DNA from: Strongylocentrotus droebachiensis
Lineage: Eukaryota > Echinodermata > Echinoidea > Camarodonta > Strongylocentrotidae
Length of the DNA stretch: 64,000 bases
Assembly (NCBI GenBank): GCA_035222895.1
Contig: JAVYIG010000892.1
Location: 186,001 to 250,000, forward strand
Direction of reading: 5' to 3'
Positions 1 to 12,978 of this stretch are shown in pieces. The translations under genes and the position numbers were made by a program. Below the pieces are notes generated by a model that did no database searches, had not been told where the DNA came from, and saw nothing but the letters and a program-made list of their open reading frames with translations. Within the stretch, counting starts at the first letter, position 1, and every line of letters starts with the position of its first letter.

Positions 1-623
1 CAGTGTATGTCTCTATACGTATGATAATATTTGTGTATGTATGTATTGTGTGCATACTTCAATTGAAAGAAAAACTATATGACTGTAGTACCCATACATG
101 GGTGATCAAATTGAATACGGAATATGGCTATAATAATTACAGCGATTTGAAATATATTCTTTTGTGAATAATCGGCCTAGTAAGTGTTTTCCCACTGGGG
201 GTATGAGTTGGTCGCCATGCATGCAAGCTTACGTTTACACCGATGTCGACTCATTCTACCTCGACAAATTAATTGTATTCTGTAGCAATTTCAAGGGCAT
301 GGAATGGATGTAGGCCTAATCGCGGAGAAATTATCAATATCTGCGCTCAAACAAAAGTGCATGAACCTGCGCCGCGTAATCGAGGGAGAAACAGTTATTT
401 CATACGGAGTATGGGGTGGAGGAGGGGGGGGGGGCTGGCAGGTGCGTCGATGATGTGACATGTGGTCCATTATTAAGGCAAGGTCCCTGCCCCCTCCCCC
501 CCCCCCCGACCCTCCTCGGTCAAATGGTTATTGTATTGCAGGTCCATGATTGTATCAACTGTTTTTCTTATGACTTTGTGAAAAGCTTGGACTCAGTTGG
601 AGTGTGATGCGATAGAGTGTTTA

Positions 624-798
624 TCCCCCTCCTCCCCCCATCCTCCCCTAGCCCCCCCCCCCCCCCCTCTCCCCTAGCCCCCTCTCGTTCCCTAGCCCCC
701 CTCCCCTAGCCCCTCCCCTAGCCCCCTCCCCTCCCCTCCCCTAGCCCCCCCTCCTTAGCCCCCCTCCCCTAGCCCCCCTCCCCTAGCCCCCCTCCCTG
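624..798. repeat. C-rich minisatellite
   Basis: About ten imperfect tandem copies of a 13-16 bp unit close to CCCCTAGCCCCCCTC are interrupted by a longer poly-C run. The strand asymmetry is extreme. Nearby short poly-G (423-432) and poly-C (498-507) runs belong to the same low-complexity neighbourhood. Confidence 0.85.
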
Positions 799-3076
799 AT
801 AATGCGACTGACTCAACTCCCGTGTTAGCTCATGAATTATCGCCGTAACCAAGGGACTACTTAGGTATCATTACGAGAATTTGTATCATTAGAAACTCAG
901 TGATGGCATACAATGTACATGTTCATGTCGGTACTCGTTTTCTCATTTTTGAAATGCATTTGTGGCCTTTTGTGCTGAAGCGGTCCGTATCAACTTCTAA
1001 CCCTCCATTTATCAAGATCATTATGATAACTACATTGTATCCGATATTGAAAGTCTGACTCATAAGTCGTACAAATATGTTCCAAAGGTTCGATGCAATT
1101 AAATACAATACCACTTCTGTATCATCAGTATACAGTTTCACATTCTTATTTCAATCCAAATGTCATGCATAAATTCTTTACGACCGAAAAGTTAGTCAGA
1201 TGTTTGCCAGATGCTTTTCAGACCTAACTTTTTTGTTTGCAAGTTGGATACAATCCATCTCTTCTAGGGTCTTTCTGTCATGCTATTATGTAACATCTAA
1301 CACGTGAAATAATTAAATAAACAGTTTGTCATCAATCACCAGGGATTATAATATGAAAAGAATATCCCATACATGGTCATTTTGCCGCCATTGTTAACGA
1401 TAAATTTCGTATAAAGAGGGTTTAATGATTACATGAATTCTTCCAAATCTTTTCCTATACACATCGGTGAGAAACCCGTTATATTATTGACAGCAAGTTG
1501 TGCTCGTGCCCCTATGGAATTCCACATGAAAGAACCTCCAAAGTATATCGATCAGTTTGTCATGACACGACTCATCCTTTTCATCACGACTCCCAATCGG
1601 ATTTGTTTAACCCGATTTCAGAATTTCCGCTGGATCCACCCTACTTTCTATCTCCTTTGCCGTCCACGTAAGCCGATGAAAGGTGAAAACTTACAGCACT
1701 AGACAAGAACATGAAATGTACTTCAATGGAATTTTAAAGTCGTGATAACTGCAAATGGGGAACCCCCTTTCCATTGACGATGACATTGGTCGAAAAAGTA
1801 ATCGTGTCGGTTTCACAGTTTCAATAAAGTATCATTTTAGGATTATACTTCCTCTAGTATAGAACATTATCGTATAATGATAGAATATTTACATTCAGAA
1901 CAGTTACTTACAATAGGAGTATGAGTCAGATGGTGCAAGTTCGAGGAATCTTCATTATCATGTAATGCGTGGTCGCACTATGCCCGCAAAAGTATATATA
2001 CTTCGAGATTAATATCATTTTGTAGACCACAAAATGAGTACAAGTTTGTAGCGTGGTCGTGATGTAGTCTCTACGAAAGGGTCAACGTCTCTCGGGAAAC
2101 AAAGTCCATGTAAGAATATATTATAGGCCTATGGTTTTTCTAATTTCTTCTTAAAAGTAAATGTAATCTCGAAAACTGTCCTTTAGGTCTATTATTCCAA
2201 GATTGAGCATTACCTATAAATGTATACACTTGATTATAACATTGTTCTGTGAAAATGAAAAAGGGCATGGCAATTATTCTGAGAACGCAGTATGCCTTTG
2301 TGCTAAATGCCTAATGCAAAGGTGTGTCGTATGCATAAATTATTCAGAAAGAAACGACCTGGCGATGACCTTTCCAAGGCAATCATTAGATTTCTTTCAA
2401 TAAAATAAAACAAATCTATAATCAAATAAATCACAGATGTCAGTGCAGTTGTGTTTATTTCACGCTGCATTATAATCCGTCTACTCATAATATAGCAAAA
2501 TTACTCCTGCGGTAGTTTTATTAGTATTTTGGTATCAGCGTGCAGTGCAATTGTACAAAGATTGCGACGGGTTCTTACAATTTGCTTGCTTGCTAACTTG
2601 CTTACTTTGGATTTCGACATTCCGGCTTTCTTTTCGGATCCATTTGAGTGGAACCCTCTTTATCCTTATACAAAGGTACAGCAAGTCAAAGGGAGCTGAG
2701 CCATGGACTGAAGCTGACGCTGAAGCCTCGAGTTTGACCTGCATAATCGAAGGCCTGGTTATAACAACACAAAAGAAGAAAAAAATATACATTATTCTTT
2801 TGGCAGTCGAGTTTAGAATAGAATTTGAATGGAAACATTAGTCATTCTACTAGGTCACAGTTTATCAATCACAAATTCTGGAAGTGACTGTTGAAAAACT
2901 TGAATCATCATAATAAACAGTCTGTTTTGACAGAATAAAACAGTTTTAAATATAAAGGTGAAAGATGATATCAGTTGTTCAAGACTTCTGTATATTGTTT
3001 GCCTGGTTATTTTTCTTGTAATACTGGTTAAAAAAGCTGGGATTGGGTTTACCTTTTGGTTTAGTCCTATACACTA

Positions 3077-3225
3077 TGGCCCGAATTCATAAAGGAGGTT
3101 TGTCGACAAACCTGGGTTTATGTGCATCATACGACGCATTTTGACACGTTTTTACAAACCTGGTTTGTAAAATGACGCACATAAACCTAGGTCTGTCGAC
3201 AAACCTCCTTTGTGAATTCGGGCCA
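3077..3225. mobile_element. 149-bp hairpin MITE
   Basis: The two ends are near-perfect inverted repeats about 50 bp long. The left arm begins TGGCCCGAATTCATAAAGGA and the right arm ends AATTCGGGCCA, with a GTTTGTCGACAAACCT palindrome inside each arm. The short centre (around 3130-3170) contains a second inverted pair. The whole unit can fold as one hairpin, as expected of a non-autonomous DNA transposon. A target-site duplication is not clear. Confidence 0.8.
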
Positions 3226-5555
3226 CTAGGTCTGAAAATGAAACTTGAAATCTAGGTTTTAAGTTTTTTTTACTAGTCAGAGTAAACAATACAACATTTG
3301 GACGCTTCCATGATAACAAAAACAATGCAGCTGATTTTGGTCCGATAGAGATAGAATGTAAAACAAGATGGTAAATAACAAAAGCCATGTACTTACAAAA
3401 TGTCCTTGATAAATTGAACTTTGAGCAATGTGGGGAATAATTTACGACAATAAGCACTCGACCTCTCTCTCTGAAATATTTTGATTGATGTAAATTCTTT
3501 TGCTGTGGTTGTGGATAAAAATATCTTTTGTATAAATGTGTGTTGCCCCAGAACGCAAAAACACATTGTATTGTTCCACGTTGTTATGATATACCACAAA
3601 CCGAATATGATGAACTTCATTTGGTATCTTTCGTTCTCTATCTATCTCTGAAAAACAATAATATCGCAAGCAAGCAGAATTATTTCAACCGGAGTCTCGT
3701 TTTTGTGTAGAAGGCTTCAATTTGAAGGGAGAAAAAATCGATAAAAAGTTTGGGGGGGGGGCGGAATACCTTCGCATCATGTACCGTGCCTAACAAGGCT
3801 CAATGCTATAGAAAATTATCGTAGTATTATTGTTGTATATAATACAGACAGACAAGGAGAAGCCAGTCTACATGTGCATTGTGATATGGAGCATGAACGT
3901 GCATGAACATCACAATTTACCAGAGAGAAGAACAGTACAATACGTACCCTTTCAGGCAGTGGACTGTAAAGTCTAATTTACCGTCGTTATGATATAAACG
4001 AGATTGGAACATATTCAAAGACACGTTTGCGAGTGACAAATCGCAGACACGGGTACGCAGTTGCAGTTTTGTACCCCACGCTCACCAATCCCCCCCCCCC
4101 CCCCCACCCAAATAATAATAAAAGAACCTCTCTACATGATTGTGTAGGCCTATGTATAGGCCATCATACCTACATAGTAAACTAGTTTCCCTATCGGGCT
4201 ATGAATGTGGTCTTTCTGTCGAGGTGTAACTCTGGAGTCTTGACAGGTTTATAAGCGATATCAAACAAATAAAACGATATAGCCCAATGTAGAGTATTAT
4301 ATACCAGCATCTATTCTGATATTTTGGAGAGATCCTGTTTGAAAGTTGTTTTTTTGTTATCAACTTTGTCCTCAGTATCATGTTCATGTTATCCTGCATG
4401 CACTTGCATTGATTACAAAAATACATATGAAGCGAGGACGGGCACAATATGTTGACCGTACTTTTGAAAATTACTTTTATGTATTCCAATTTAAGCCAGT
4501 GGGAGATTGTGGGTTCTCAAGTATGGGTACAATCACAATCAACATGATATTGAAATATATGTATTTCGGATAAAATAGGACAAAATATCTCGTTTTACTC
4601 AGTCGTAGTTAGGCCCAGCACATACTACACGATCCTCTTAGGATCCGATTTCCGACGAAATTGCAATTATAGTGTTACATACATCTGAACAAACATCACT
4701 TTTACCGATCTAGCCTATAGGTTCTGACTTATGAATGATGATAAGAATTCCAATAACCGGTATTTCATTGCATTAAAATATGTGCATTCCAAATACATAT
4801 TACTAGATAATCGGTTTCCGGAAGAGGTGGTGGGGGTACGGAATCGTGCAATATTTCGTATTGCGCCCCCCCCCCCCCCCCTCCCCGCTCCAGCTCAATT
4901 TCTGAAGATGGTTCGACGCCCTGTAACATTTAGACCCTCAGCTACAAAGATTCTTGGCCGAGCAACCGCGTCACTTCACATCAGATAATAGTGTATGTTC
5001 TGCCAGTATGACTCACAGACATATCACATTTATCTGCGGATAATACATAGAGATCAGCTAATTCAAAAGACACAATCGAATGTTCCCTACTATATAAACG
5101 CGGGTCAAATTGAAAATGATGTAGCCAACCAAATCTGGCCGAACATCAAAAGCGAAGTAACAATCAAAATCATTTCCGACAATGGATTTCGTGGGAACTT
5201 AAATACCCAAAGTGAAATAAAAGAGAAAGAATAACATTGTTACCAACGAGTTGATTGTCATGTTGATGTCTGCGCGGAAATTCGGACCGATGTCAGACAA
5301 CGATAACATTATCAAAGTTTATACATCGTTCCCTGAATTTATATTCAATTTCAATCACCCCAAAGGCCAACGCAGGAGCTTTTTTTCCATGGTTGAAAAA
5401 TTAAATATTGTTGGTTTAGAGTACTCTTGTTCAAGGCGAGATAAGCAGACGCACGTAGGCGACGGAGCAGCATGATGTCTTTGAATACGCTGAATTAATT
5501 TCCTCCGACAATGACAAATTCTAATTGTGTTAGAACAATGCCCGTACAACGCCAG

Positions 5556-5704
5556 AAAGAAGAAGAAGAAGAAGAAGAAGAAGAAGAAGAAGAAGAAGAC
5601 ACGAATAAATGTATCGAAGACTATAGTTTATTCTGGGCTCTCCTACCTCTCCCCCCCCCCCCCCACACAAACACACACACACATCCCCTCTCTCTCTCTC
5701 TCCC

Positions 5705-5746
<42 letters not shown>
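5556..5746. repeat. (GAA)n, poly-C and (CT)n microsatellite cluster
   Basis: A (GAA)n tract runs to about 5600. A poly-C run follows at 5649-5663, a short CA-rich stretch comes next, and (CT)n occupies 5689-5746. The open frames on both strands here encode only homopolymers and are not genes. Confidence 0.95.
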
Positions 5747-6025
5747 AGATGATGTTGCAAATTGTAACGCCGTGTCCAGTATCCCTTTTTCTCTCTCCCG
5801 TCTCAGCGTTCAATCAAAATGACTAAAACTTTTCAACTTGCATATTCATATAGTACGTATTGATATGATATGAAATATGTCATGGGTGGCTTCCATGGCA
5901 TTGTGAAGATGAATTGAAATGTCATGACCTGGTTTGGGAATGTGAGGCAATCGGGGAATTCCAGTTTCCTGTGTTGTAAACGTCCTTACGACAAGTCATC
6001 TTCATCATCGCCTTGTCTCTTAAAC

Positions 6026-6100
6026 TCTCCCCCTCCCCCTCTCTGTCTCTCTCTCTCTCTCTCTCCTTCTCTCCCTCTCGTCTCACTCTCTCGTCTCAGC
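6026..6100. repeat. CT-rich microsatellite
   Basis: Interrupted (CT)n and CCCT tracts. It is followed by a short stretch resembling the sequence after the 5.7-kb tract (CTCTCGTCTCAGCGTTCA at about 6086-6104 versus about 5797-5812). The two microsatellite blocks may therefore be paralogous copies. Confidence 0.85.
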
Positions 6101-6610
6101 GTTCACTCTAATTAATTGCATGACTCATATTTTGTTCTTTAATTTCTACTTTATCCACCTCTTCCCGTAGACTGTATACATTCTCATAAATCACTTTCAT
6201 TTTCTTCCTTTGTCTGTTTCCCCATTTCCTTTCTCTTTAATCCTCAAATTTCCGGTTTACCGAAGATTAGTAATATTAGTAGGTATGAATATGTATATTT
6301 TTGTAAAATCTCGGATGGTCCATTGATACTGTACACACAAATTAAATTCAAATCTAATCAAACTAGACCGATTCGAAGATGAATAAACAACGCATTTGGT
6401 TTCATTCGAGTTTGACCAGTCAGAACTTTTCAACAACAACTGCAACAACAAAAATATTCTTTTTCATGTGTATCGTAAGCAACAGTAGATAAACGATTTC
6501 TCAAACTTTCTTGCAACTTCCCATATTTTTAAAGGATATAGAATAGATTCATGCGCAAGTCTATACACTCTCGTTTCCCTATGTGATATCGTTACAAAGT
6601 AGATTTGTCG

Positions 6611-6989
6611 CTTTAAAGGTAAAGACCAGTATTGGCAACGCCCCAATTTCAAAAAATGAAATGGAAGCTCTCATTACCAATCCTGTGAAAGAATATGTTT
6701 TGACTAATACATGATGATAAAAAATTTGCCGGGAAACCGCCTACTAATTCATATATTTGGTAAATTTATTTCTCTCATGGTCTGGTGAGAGAGATAGGGT
6801 AGTCCCATATACATCTTTCTGTGTATAGTGCTTGTAACTTTACGAAGAATGGACCAAATTTCTTATCATTTTGATGATTCCAGAACCTTGCAGATGCTAG
6901 ATGCTAGATGATCAACCTTTTCTGATCGATTCCACAACGTTTCTTTCACAATGCAATCGCATGACCATTACTGGTCTTTACCTTTAAAG
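6611..6989. mobile_element. MITE with inverted ends, possible TTAA target
   Basis: The left end CTTTAAAGGTAAAGACCAGT is inverted almost perfectly at the right end, which finishes at 6989. The 379-bp unit has no coding capacity. Both ends carry TTAA just inside this motif, so the element could equally be read as AGGTAAAGACC...GGTCTTTACCT flanked by a TTAA duplication, as for piggyBac-type MITEs. The superfamily is inferred only from that. Confidence 0.8.
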
Positions 6990-7227
6990 AACGTATTTTT
7001 TGTCATAATGAAAGTGAACTTTCTTTCCTACCATTGTTTCGACCACGCCCAGTATAATCACAGCTGAACATGCGGTGTTGATTTACTCTCGCTGTGTGTA
7101 TCCTATACACGTTTACATGTATATAAATAGTGCTTTCACCCAAAATAAGTTACATTTTTTGTGCCGACCTTGTCATTTCTACGATCTTGGACCTTCAAAA
7201 AATGGCTATATACAATCGTCATTAAAG

Positions 7228-7297
7228 AGTCTCTCTCTCTCTCTCTCCCCCCCCCCCCCTCCCCCTCCCCACTGTCTCTTATCCCCCTCTCTCTTTG
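7228..7297. repeat. (CT)n / poly-C tract
   Basis: A run of CT dinucleotides passes into poly-C and CCCCT repeats. Confidence 0.9.
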
Positions 7298-7501
7298 TCG
7301 CAATGTCGGTAGCATATAGTGACTATACAAGACTGTGCCTTCTTATGCATGTAATTTCAGAATACATGTAGTTACTTCCCGATATCGTCAACTTATATTA
7401 TAAACAATCTTCCTGAATTTCCCGACAAGAACACTGTCCAGAAAACTAATAGTTTCCTTCCTATAACCAACAATAATACTGTCAAATTTCAGTTTTTGAC
7501 A

Positions 7502-7586
7502 CCAATGTTTCTTTGATAAGGTAGAATAATGGGTCTTTTATTATGTTAATGGACAGTAAAGACCCAGTTGTAGAAGACAACATTGG
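7502..7586. repeat. Imperfect 85-bp inverted repeat
   Basis: CCAATGTT at the left is inverted as AACATTGG at the right. An inner pair GGGTCTTT / AAAGACCC lies between them. It may be a decayed hairpin MITE; no target duplication was identified. Confidence 0.45.
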
Positions 7587-8715
7587 TTGGCACTAGTTGG
7601 CACCAACGAAGGATGATGAATTCAAATTCAGTTCATTAGAAAAATGTACTCATGGTTATTTCTTCTTTTCTTCTAGTTGTTTCGCAACTTTGTTTGAAAG
7701 TCTGGAGTAACTTGTTTTGACTGGCGCACGAAAATATAGTTATGGAATGCGTCGTGTCATCTTCATGCACTCGGTGCATAGATCTATCTCTGGAGGGACC
7801 AAGTTCTCCAAGTCTGAAAAAAAGAAAGGGTGGTCACGACCTCAAACATTGTATCCCGTCGAGTCATTTCAGTTATGGGTTTTGACAAAAGATCATGGGG
7901 TGTATTGTTACAGGGTCAAGTAGGTTTGTTTATCCGTGGGGTTTGTGCGTACGTGAATAATTTTGGGCTATGCGGGTGCATGAATATTATGTGTTGTGCT
8001 GGTATTGAAGTATACACGGGTTGTTTTAATCGTTGTATACATGTATTTGTACATGGGCATTGCAAGGAATTATATGGCGAAAGTCTCTTTCACTTTTGAA
8101 GTGTGGTCAGGGAGGGGTCAAGGGGGAGTGGAGCAAGTGTTACATGGTCTTGTTCAAATCCCAATGGGAAATTGGAATATCCTACTTGCTGTATTCTCTT
8201 AAAGGTAATACAAAGTTTTGGTTTGGGGTCATGAATTTGGTTCAAATGAACATATTGGAAGCATAATGCAATATCAGTGCTAGTTGTCGCGGTTGAAATC
8301 GAGTCTAAAGATATGAAATTGTATTTATACACTCTTTGTGTTGTATAGCTCCCTCTCAAGGTCAAGATATTAATTAAGCTATAAAACAATATTTCTTGAC
8401 TAAAATCGACCGATTAGCTATTCCCATTTGGAAATGATATATCACGATTACATATTCTGAGATTTTCATGGTCGCAGCTACCATTGTACGGCCGTAGGCT
8501 CTATTTGAAATTTATCAAAATTTACCGGGAGCACCGGTAAATGTTTATATTCCATTTTTCTTGAAAGCAGAAGTGTTTTAGGTGTTAAATTTTCTAGTGC
8601 TTATAATACATCTACAGGAGCATCCAAATATATCAAAATAATAAAGAATCACTATCCACCCAATTTTCAAAATTTCCCAAACCTTTGTATTACCATTAAG
8701 TACAGGTCACACCCT

Positions 8716-8750
8716 TCCCCTCCTCCTCCTCCTCCTCCTCCTCCTCCTCA
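8716..8750. repeat. (TCC)n microsatellite
   Basis: About ten TCC trinucleotides in a row with no coding context. Confidence 0.9.
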
Positions 8751-11700
8751 TGTTCCAAATCTGGAACCATCTCCTATAACAACAACAAAAACCAACAATA
8801 TAGGAACAACAACAATGAAACAATATCGGAAGTGTCCCAACGATGGTTTCTCAAAATATCTGGTCTTTGTTATAAATTTACATACAGTCATGTATACATG
8901 TAGTTTCTTTTCTCTACTCTTATAGGGTTTTTGTAACTTTGAAGAATTGCTGCAAATGAGTTCAAAAGTGACTGTAAAATTGAATGCTAGGAGTATAATT
9001 GATAACATCTGAAAGCGAGAGAGGAAATGGAATTCATTTACTCTCACTTTCGGTGAAAGTAACTTTCAAATATCCAGTTTTCTTGGTACTTTATCTGTGC
9101 TGTTTGTTTATATTCCTACATGTATACGCTATACAATGGCAAACGAAATAAATAGCCCACGTCATGCGGACAACAAACAACCTAAGAAATCTGGCAAATT
9201 AACTTAGTGAACAATATACATTTTGACCCACATAACTGCGTCATTGACCGCAAGTAGCTTTTGGTCAATATTTTTCAGTTGTCACCAAAAAGCAACTCAA
9301 TTTTACAACCACATCATATTGGTCTATTTTCTTTCATTGGAAATTATACTGGTCAAGGGTATAGCGATTCTCGTGAACGTGGGCATTTGTAACCAATATA
9401 ATCAGCGTGTAAATAGAAAAAGAAATACCCAGCAAGATACGCCACTTGTAAATAGATAAATCTAAGCTCAATAAAGTTCATCCTATTCTCACAAACAATG
9501 CGATCCGTAGTAAACCTATATACTTTGTTGAACCATGTATAAAACTGATATTCGATTTAGAACATACCCTTATTTCCGGAAAACACAGAACCCGTAAATA
9601 TAAGGGTGGGGTGGTGTCATGTTTCACGGTCGGTGTTAGATTTATCGTTAAGAGGAATATCATGTGGGTATTTTTTCCATGCATTATTTAGGGCAACAAT
9701 ATACAGAAGTTTAATACTGTTATTACAGACGCGTATGCTTTCCAAGCTCGATACTGCATTGAGCAAAGTGGAAAACAAAAGAAAATTGCCCGCGTGTACA
9801 CACTTTAAATTGTTGTTTGGTAACAATTTGTTTCCAATTAATTAGGTATTAGGTATGATATATTTTGTTAAGAGTAATACAGTGAAGTAGTTAACACATG
9901 CGATGCACAACTTTAGGCTATTGATCATTGGACAAGACCAATATAATGTAGGCCTATGAATAATCTTTCTTTCAACAGTGCTTTACACTTCTTGAATTGT
10001 TATTTACAAGATTAAAATTGACATACCTTTTAGGACGGAAACAATAAGCTACATTCCATTGAAAACCACCGTTCAAAATAGAAAGATCAACCTCTACTCT
10101 ACTCTAATTCAGGCTTTTCAAACCCTGACGATTATATTAAAAGTCACCAGTTTGTTAACACGCTTGGTGGTGCATAACGGGAAGTGGTAAAATTGGATTT
10201 TCGTGGGAAGTATTTTTAACAAAACACGTTTAAAAACATACTTTTAGACTAAAGTGAGTGTACGACGTGTCTCGTATTGGTACATGGTTTGTAGTTCGTT
10301 TTATTCACTAGTGTCTGTAGACTCTACAGAAGTATAGTAATAATACTCCAGATGGTAGATGTGCAGCTGTTTATTTCCCTATTACAATTTCTCGAGTATT
10401 TTGAGTGGCTTTAGATGACTGTCATTTTATGTTTCGGTCACCAATACTCTTGTCATACGAATGGTCGAAGACACAAGCTGTACAACAATTGTTTGATAAA
10501 TATTATTGCAGTATACTTGTAGTATATAAACGAAGTATTGGTTAAGGCATGTCAAATCCGAGAAATGATTGGCGATAATGTTTAACACGTCATGAGGGTA
10601 ATTGGAGAAAATAGGTTGAAATTGCCGTTCTATATTTGTCTACATTTTTTTTTACAGTTATAGCGTCAGCCGGTTGGCATTTACCACATTCTTGCAAATA
10701 ACGCTTATCATTGGATTAATTACCTGGTCAAATAACGTCGAAATTCACCATGAATTTGCTTAAATCTCCTATATATATATACGACATAAATACTCTGTGT
10801 TTGTTGTCAAATATATGTTATCTTTGATTCGTGTTATCTTTATTTGGTGTTAGGCTAAATAGCCATGAACCTATCTTCAGGTAGCATATAACGTGATTAA
10901 GTTCTAGGCCTATACCGGTTGTCTAGTTGTTTTTTAGCACCATTATTTTTATCTCCTTCATTTTGTTTAGGATGTCATATGAGATGCTGAATAATGGGTT
11001 TTATTGAAAAATATTCACCAAGACAGACTCCCGTGCCGAATACCTTTATGTATGATATAAAAGTTACAACGGCCCAAATAGGGATTAAGATTTAATATCA
11101 AAATAAATGACCCCTATTATAACAATCTAGTGTGAATACATAATCAATCACTTATCATGATATGACTTTAACACCAACTTTGAAAGAAGTGAAACGGTTT
11201 AGTTCAGAGGCCTATCATAACAATATTTTTCGAGATGTCCTTCGTCCGCAGTTTAATGCTTTGCGAAAAGGCCGATAGTATCATTGGACAGTGTTTTGGC
11301 AGAAATATTCTCAAATCGATTTATATATTTTGTAAATAATTCATCTATATTTACCTTGTCAAAATATGGGATATAGTATTGAACGTAATAACAAATCAAA
11401 TCATATATCATATCAAAAGCCAATTTATTTCTGCATCTCAATGCATTAGAAACCATCTTTCGTGCCACATAATTAGCCAATTATCCACTCACAATGCCTC
11501 TCATCGCCTCTCATCTTTGTCACTCTCGCCGTTATGATAATGCTAGCATGTTGATCATGATTATGATAACTCGTGATGGTGGCTGCCTTTGTTTAATTAG
11601 AGCGATCAAGTACCCAATCTCAACTTATCACGGATGTATACATAAGCGGCAGCTCACTATGTTAACAGCAGGATATCATTGATAAGACAGCTAATGTGAA

Positions 11701-11815
11701 ACAGTCATCCTATTAAAGTACACCGAGTTGATCCCTCGTTAAAAATACAAATATATATCTCTTTCTCTGCCTGACTATTATATGAACTCGTATAGAAAAC
11801 CATCTAAGGTTACGT

Positions 11816-12048
11816 TTATACGGTCATTTAGAACCAGACTTGATCCGATATACTTTGATACGTACTTCGACGTCTATATGATTTGAAAGAATACACCCCT
11901 TTCATTTTAAGTTTTTAGCACACTCCCATCTTATGGACGAGCGAAATGTCATCTCACTTCGCTGACCATAAAGTATATTTCTCGGCGTGTAAGGAGAGTG
12001 ATTAGAATAATAATAACTGATCGAGTCTGGTTATAAATGACCGTATTA
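11816..12048. mobile_element. 233-bp inverted-repeat MITE
   Basis: The left arm TTATACGGTCATTTAGAACC and the right arm, ending ATAAATGACCGTATTA, are inverted copies over about 30 bp (AGAACCAGACTTGATC against GATCGAGTCTGGTTAT). The interior is non-coding. A fragment of the same end motif (TATAAATGACCGT) recurs at about 25561-25573, which suggests a dispersed family. Confidence 0.7.
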
Positions 12049-12352
12049 GCACAGCGTGATATTACAGCTGTGTATTGTTTTCCTCCGACTGTGATACACG
12101 TTGGTTTCAGTGATAATGCTTATCCTAGAATGATTGTACTATGAATACACCATTGGATGATTGGATAAACATTTTATACGAGGGGATTGAAGAAGCGTTT
12201 TGCACTTTTGCTAATAACGTTATAGTAATGTCCAGGGGATTATATTTGCTGTCGATCTCTGGAAAAAAATGTTAACACTAAAAAATTATCATGTTAAATG
12301 CTTGCAACGTCAAAAGACCCCATGCCCATCCTAAAAGGGAAGGCCAGCACCC

Positions 12353-12452
12353 ATGGGTGTCGATCTGTCATTGATACCTATTCATCAGGGGGGGGTGAAT
12401 AAATAGATCATCCCCCCTGATGAATAGGTATTACGTAAGGATCGACACCCAT
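12353..12452. mobile_element. 100-bp perfect-tipped hairpin
   Basis: ATGGGTGTCGATC at the left pairs with GATCGACACCCAT at the right. An inner pair TACCTATTCATCAGGGGGG / CCCCCCTGATGAATAGGTA leaves a very short loop. It lies 200 bp before the first recognised Dok-like exon, so it is probably intronic. It is a short palindromic MITE or another hairpin-forming sequence. Confidence 0.7.
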
Positions 12453-12653
12453 ACCAGATTACCAGCACCATGGTACCAATGACCGTTTATGACCTCGTGA
12501 CCGAACTTGCCACATCAAAAAATTGGTCGGCAACATTGGAATGAACACATATAATATGACCATGTTTTGTAATCAAATTGTCTCGACTACATAATCAAAA
12601 TCATTGATAAAAAAACTGTATTTAGTTTCTATTTTCTGTTTTTTTTTTTAAAG

Positions 12654-12978
12654 GCATGGAAGCGGAAATGGGTTGTGATTCGACCAAACGCCACCAAGGG
12701 CTCGGAGCAAGCCTCCATCCTCCTGGAGCTGTACCTGGAGAAAGGAGCCGTCAACAAGACGGTGACCAGTCTCCTGCTTGAAGGCATCACCCACATCAAG
12801 AGGGTCATCTCCAAGAGCCAACCCAGGGCCTTTGAGTTCGTCAAGGGGTCCGTCGTTGCCCTGACCCTGGCCGGCGACAGCGAGACCGAAACGCAGGAAT
12901 GGATCGAGATCTTCAGGAAACTGTTGCTGCCTGCGTCCCAGACAAAGGAACTCGCGACCCTCCAAGAATGTGGAACAG
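12654..12978 (+). CDS. Dok-like exon: PH domain
   Basis: The exon follows a poly-T tract and AAAG acceptor and ends at ACAG|gtgagt. It starts in phase 0 and leaves one base over. It encodes 108 codons from AWKRKWVV to ECGT. The beta strands and the C-terminal helix with its conserved Trp (EWIEIF) are visible, but the first PH strand must come from an upstream exon. GC content is far higher than in the flanking DNA, as expected for a conserved exon. Confidence 0.88.

Larger units (their letters stand above)
1..12653. other. AT-rich region upstream of the Dok-like exons, no recognised gene
   Basis: I see no recognisable protein exon here. All open frames are under 105 codons, lack family motifs, and several are translations of CT, GAA or poly-C tracts. 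The region must contain, or precede, the missing 5' exons of the Dok-like gene (start codon and first PH strands). I looked for a phase-0 exon ending in a donor before 12654 and found none I could defend. Identifiable content is limited to the microsatellites and inverted-repeat elements listed separately. Confidence 0.6.
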
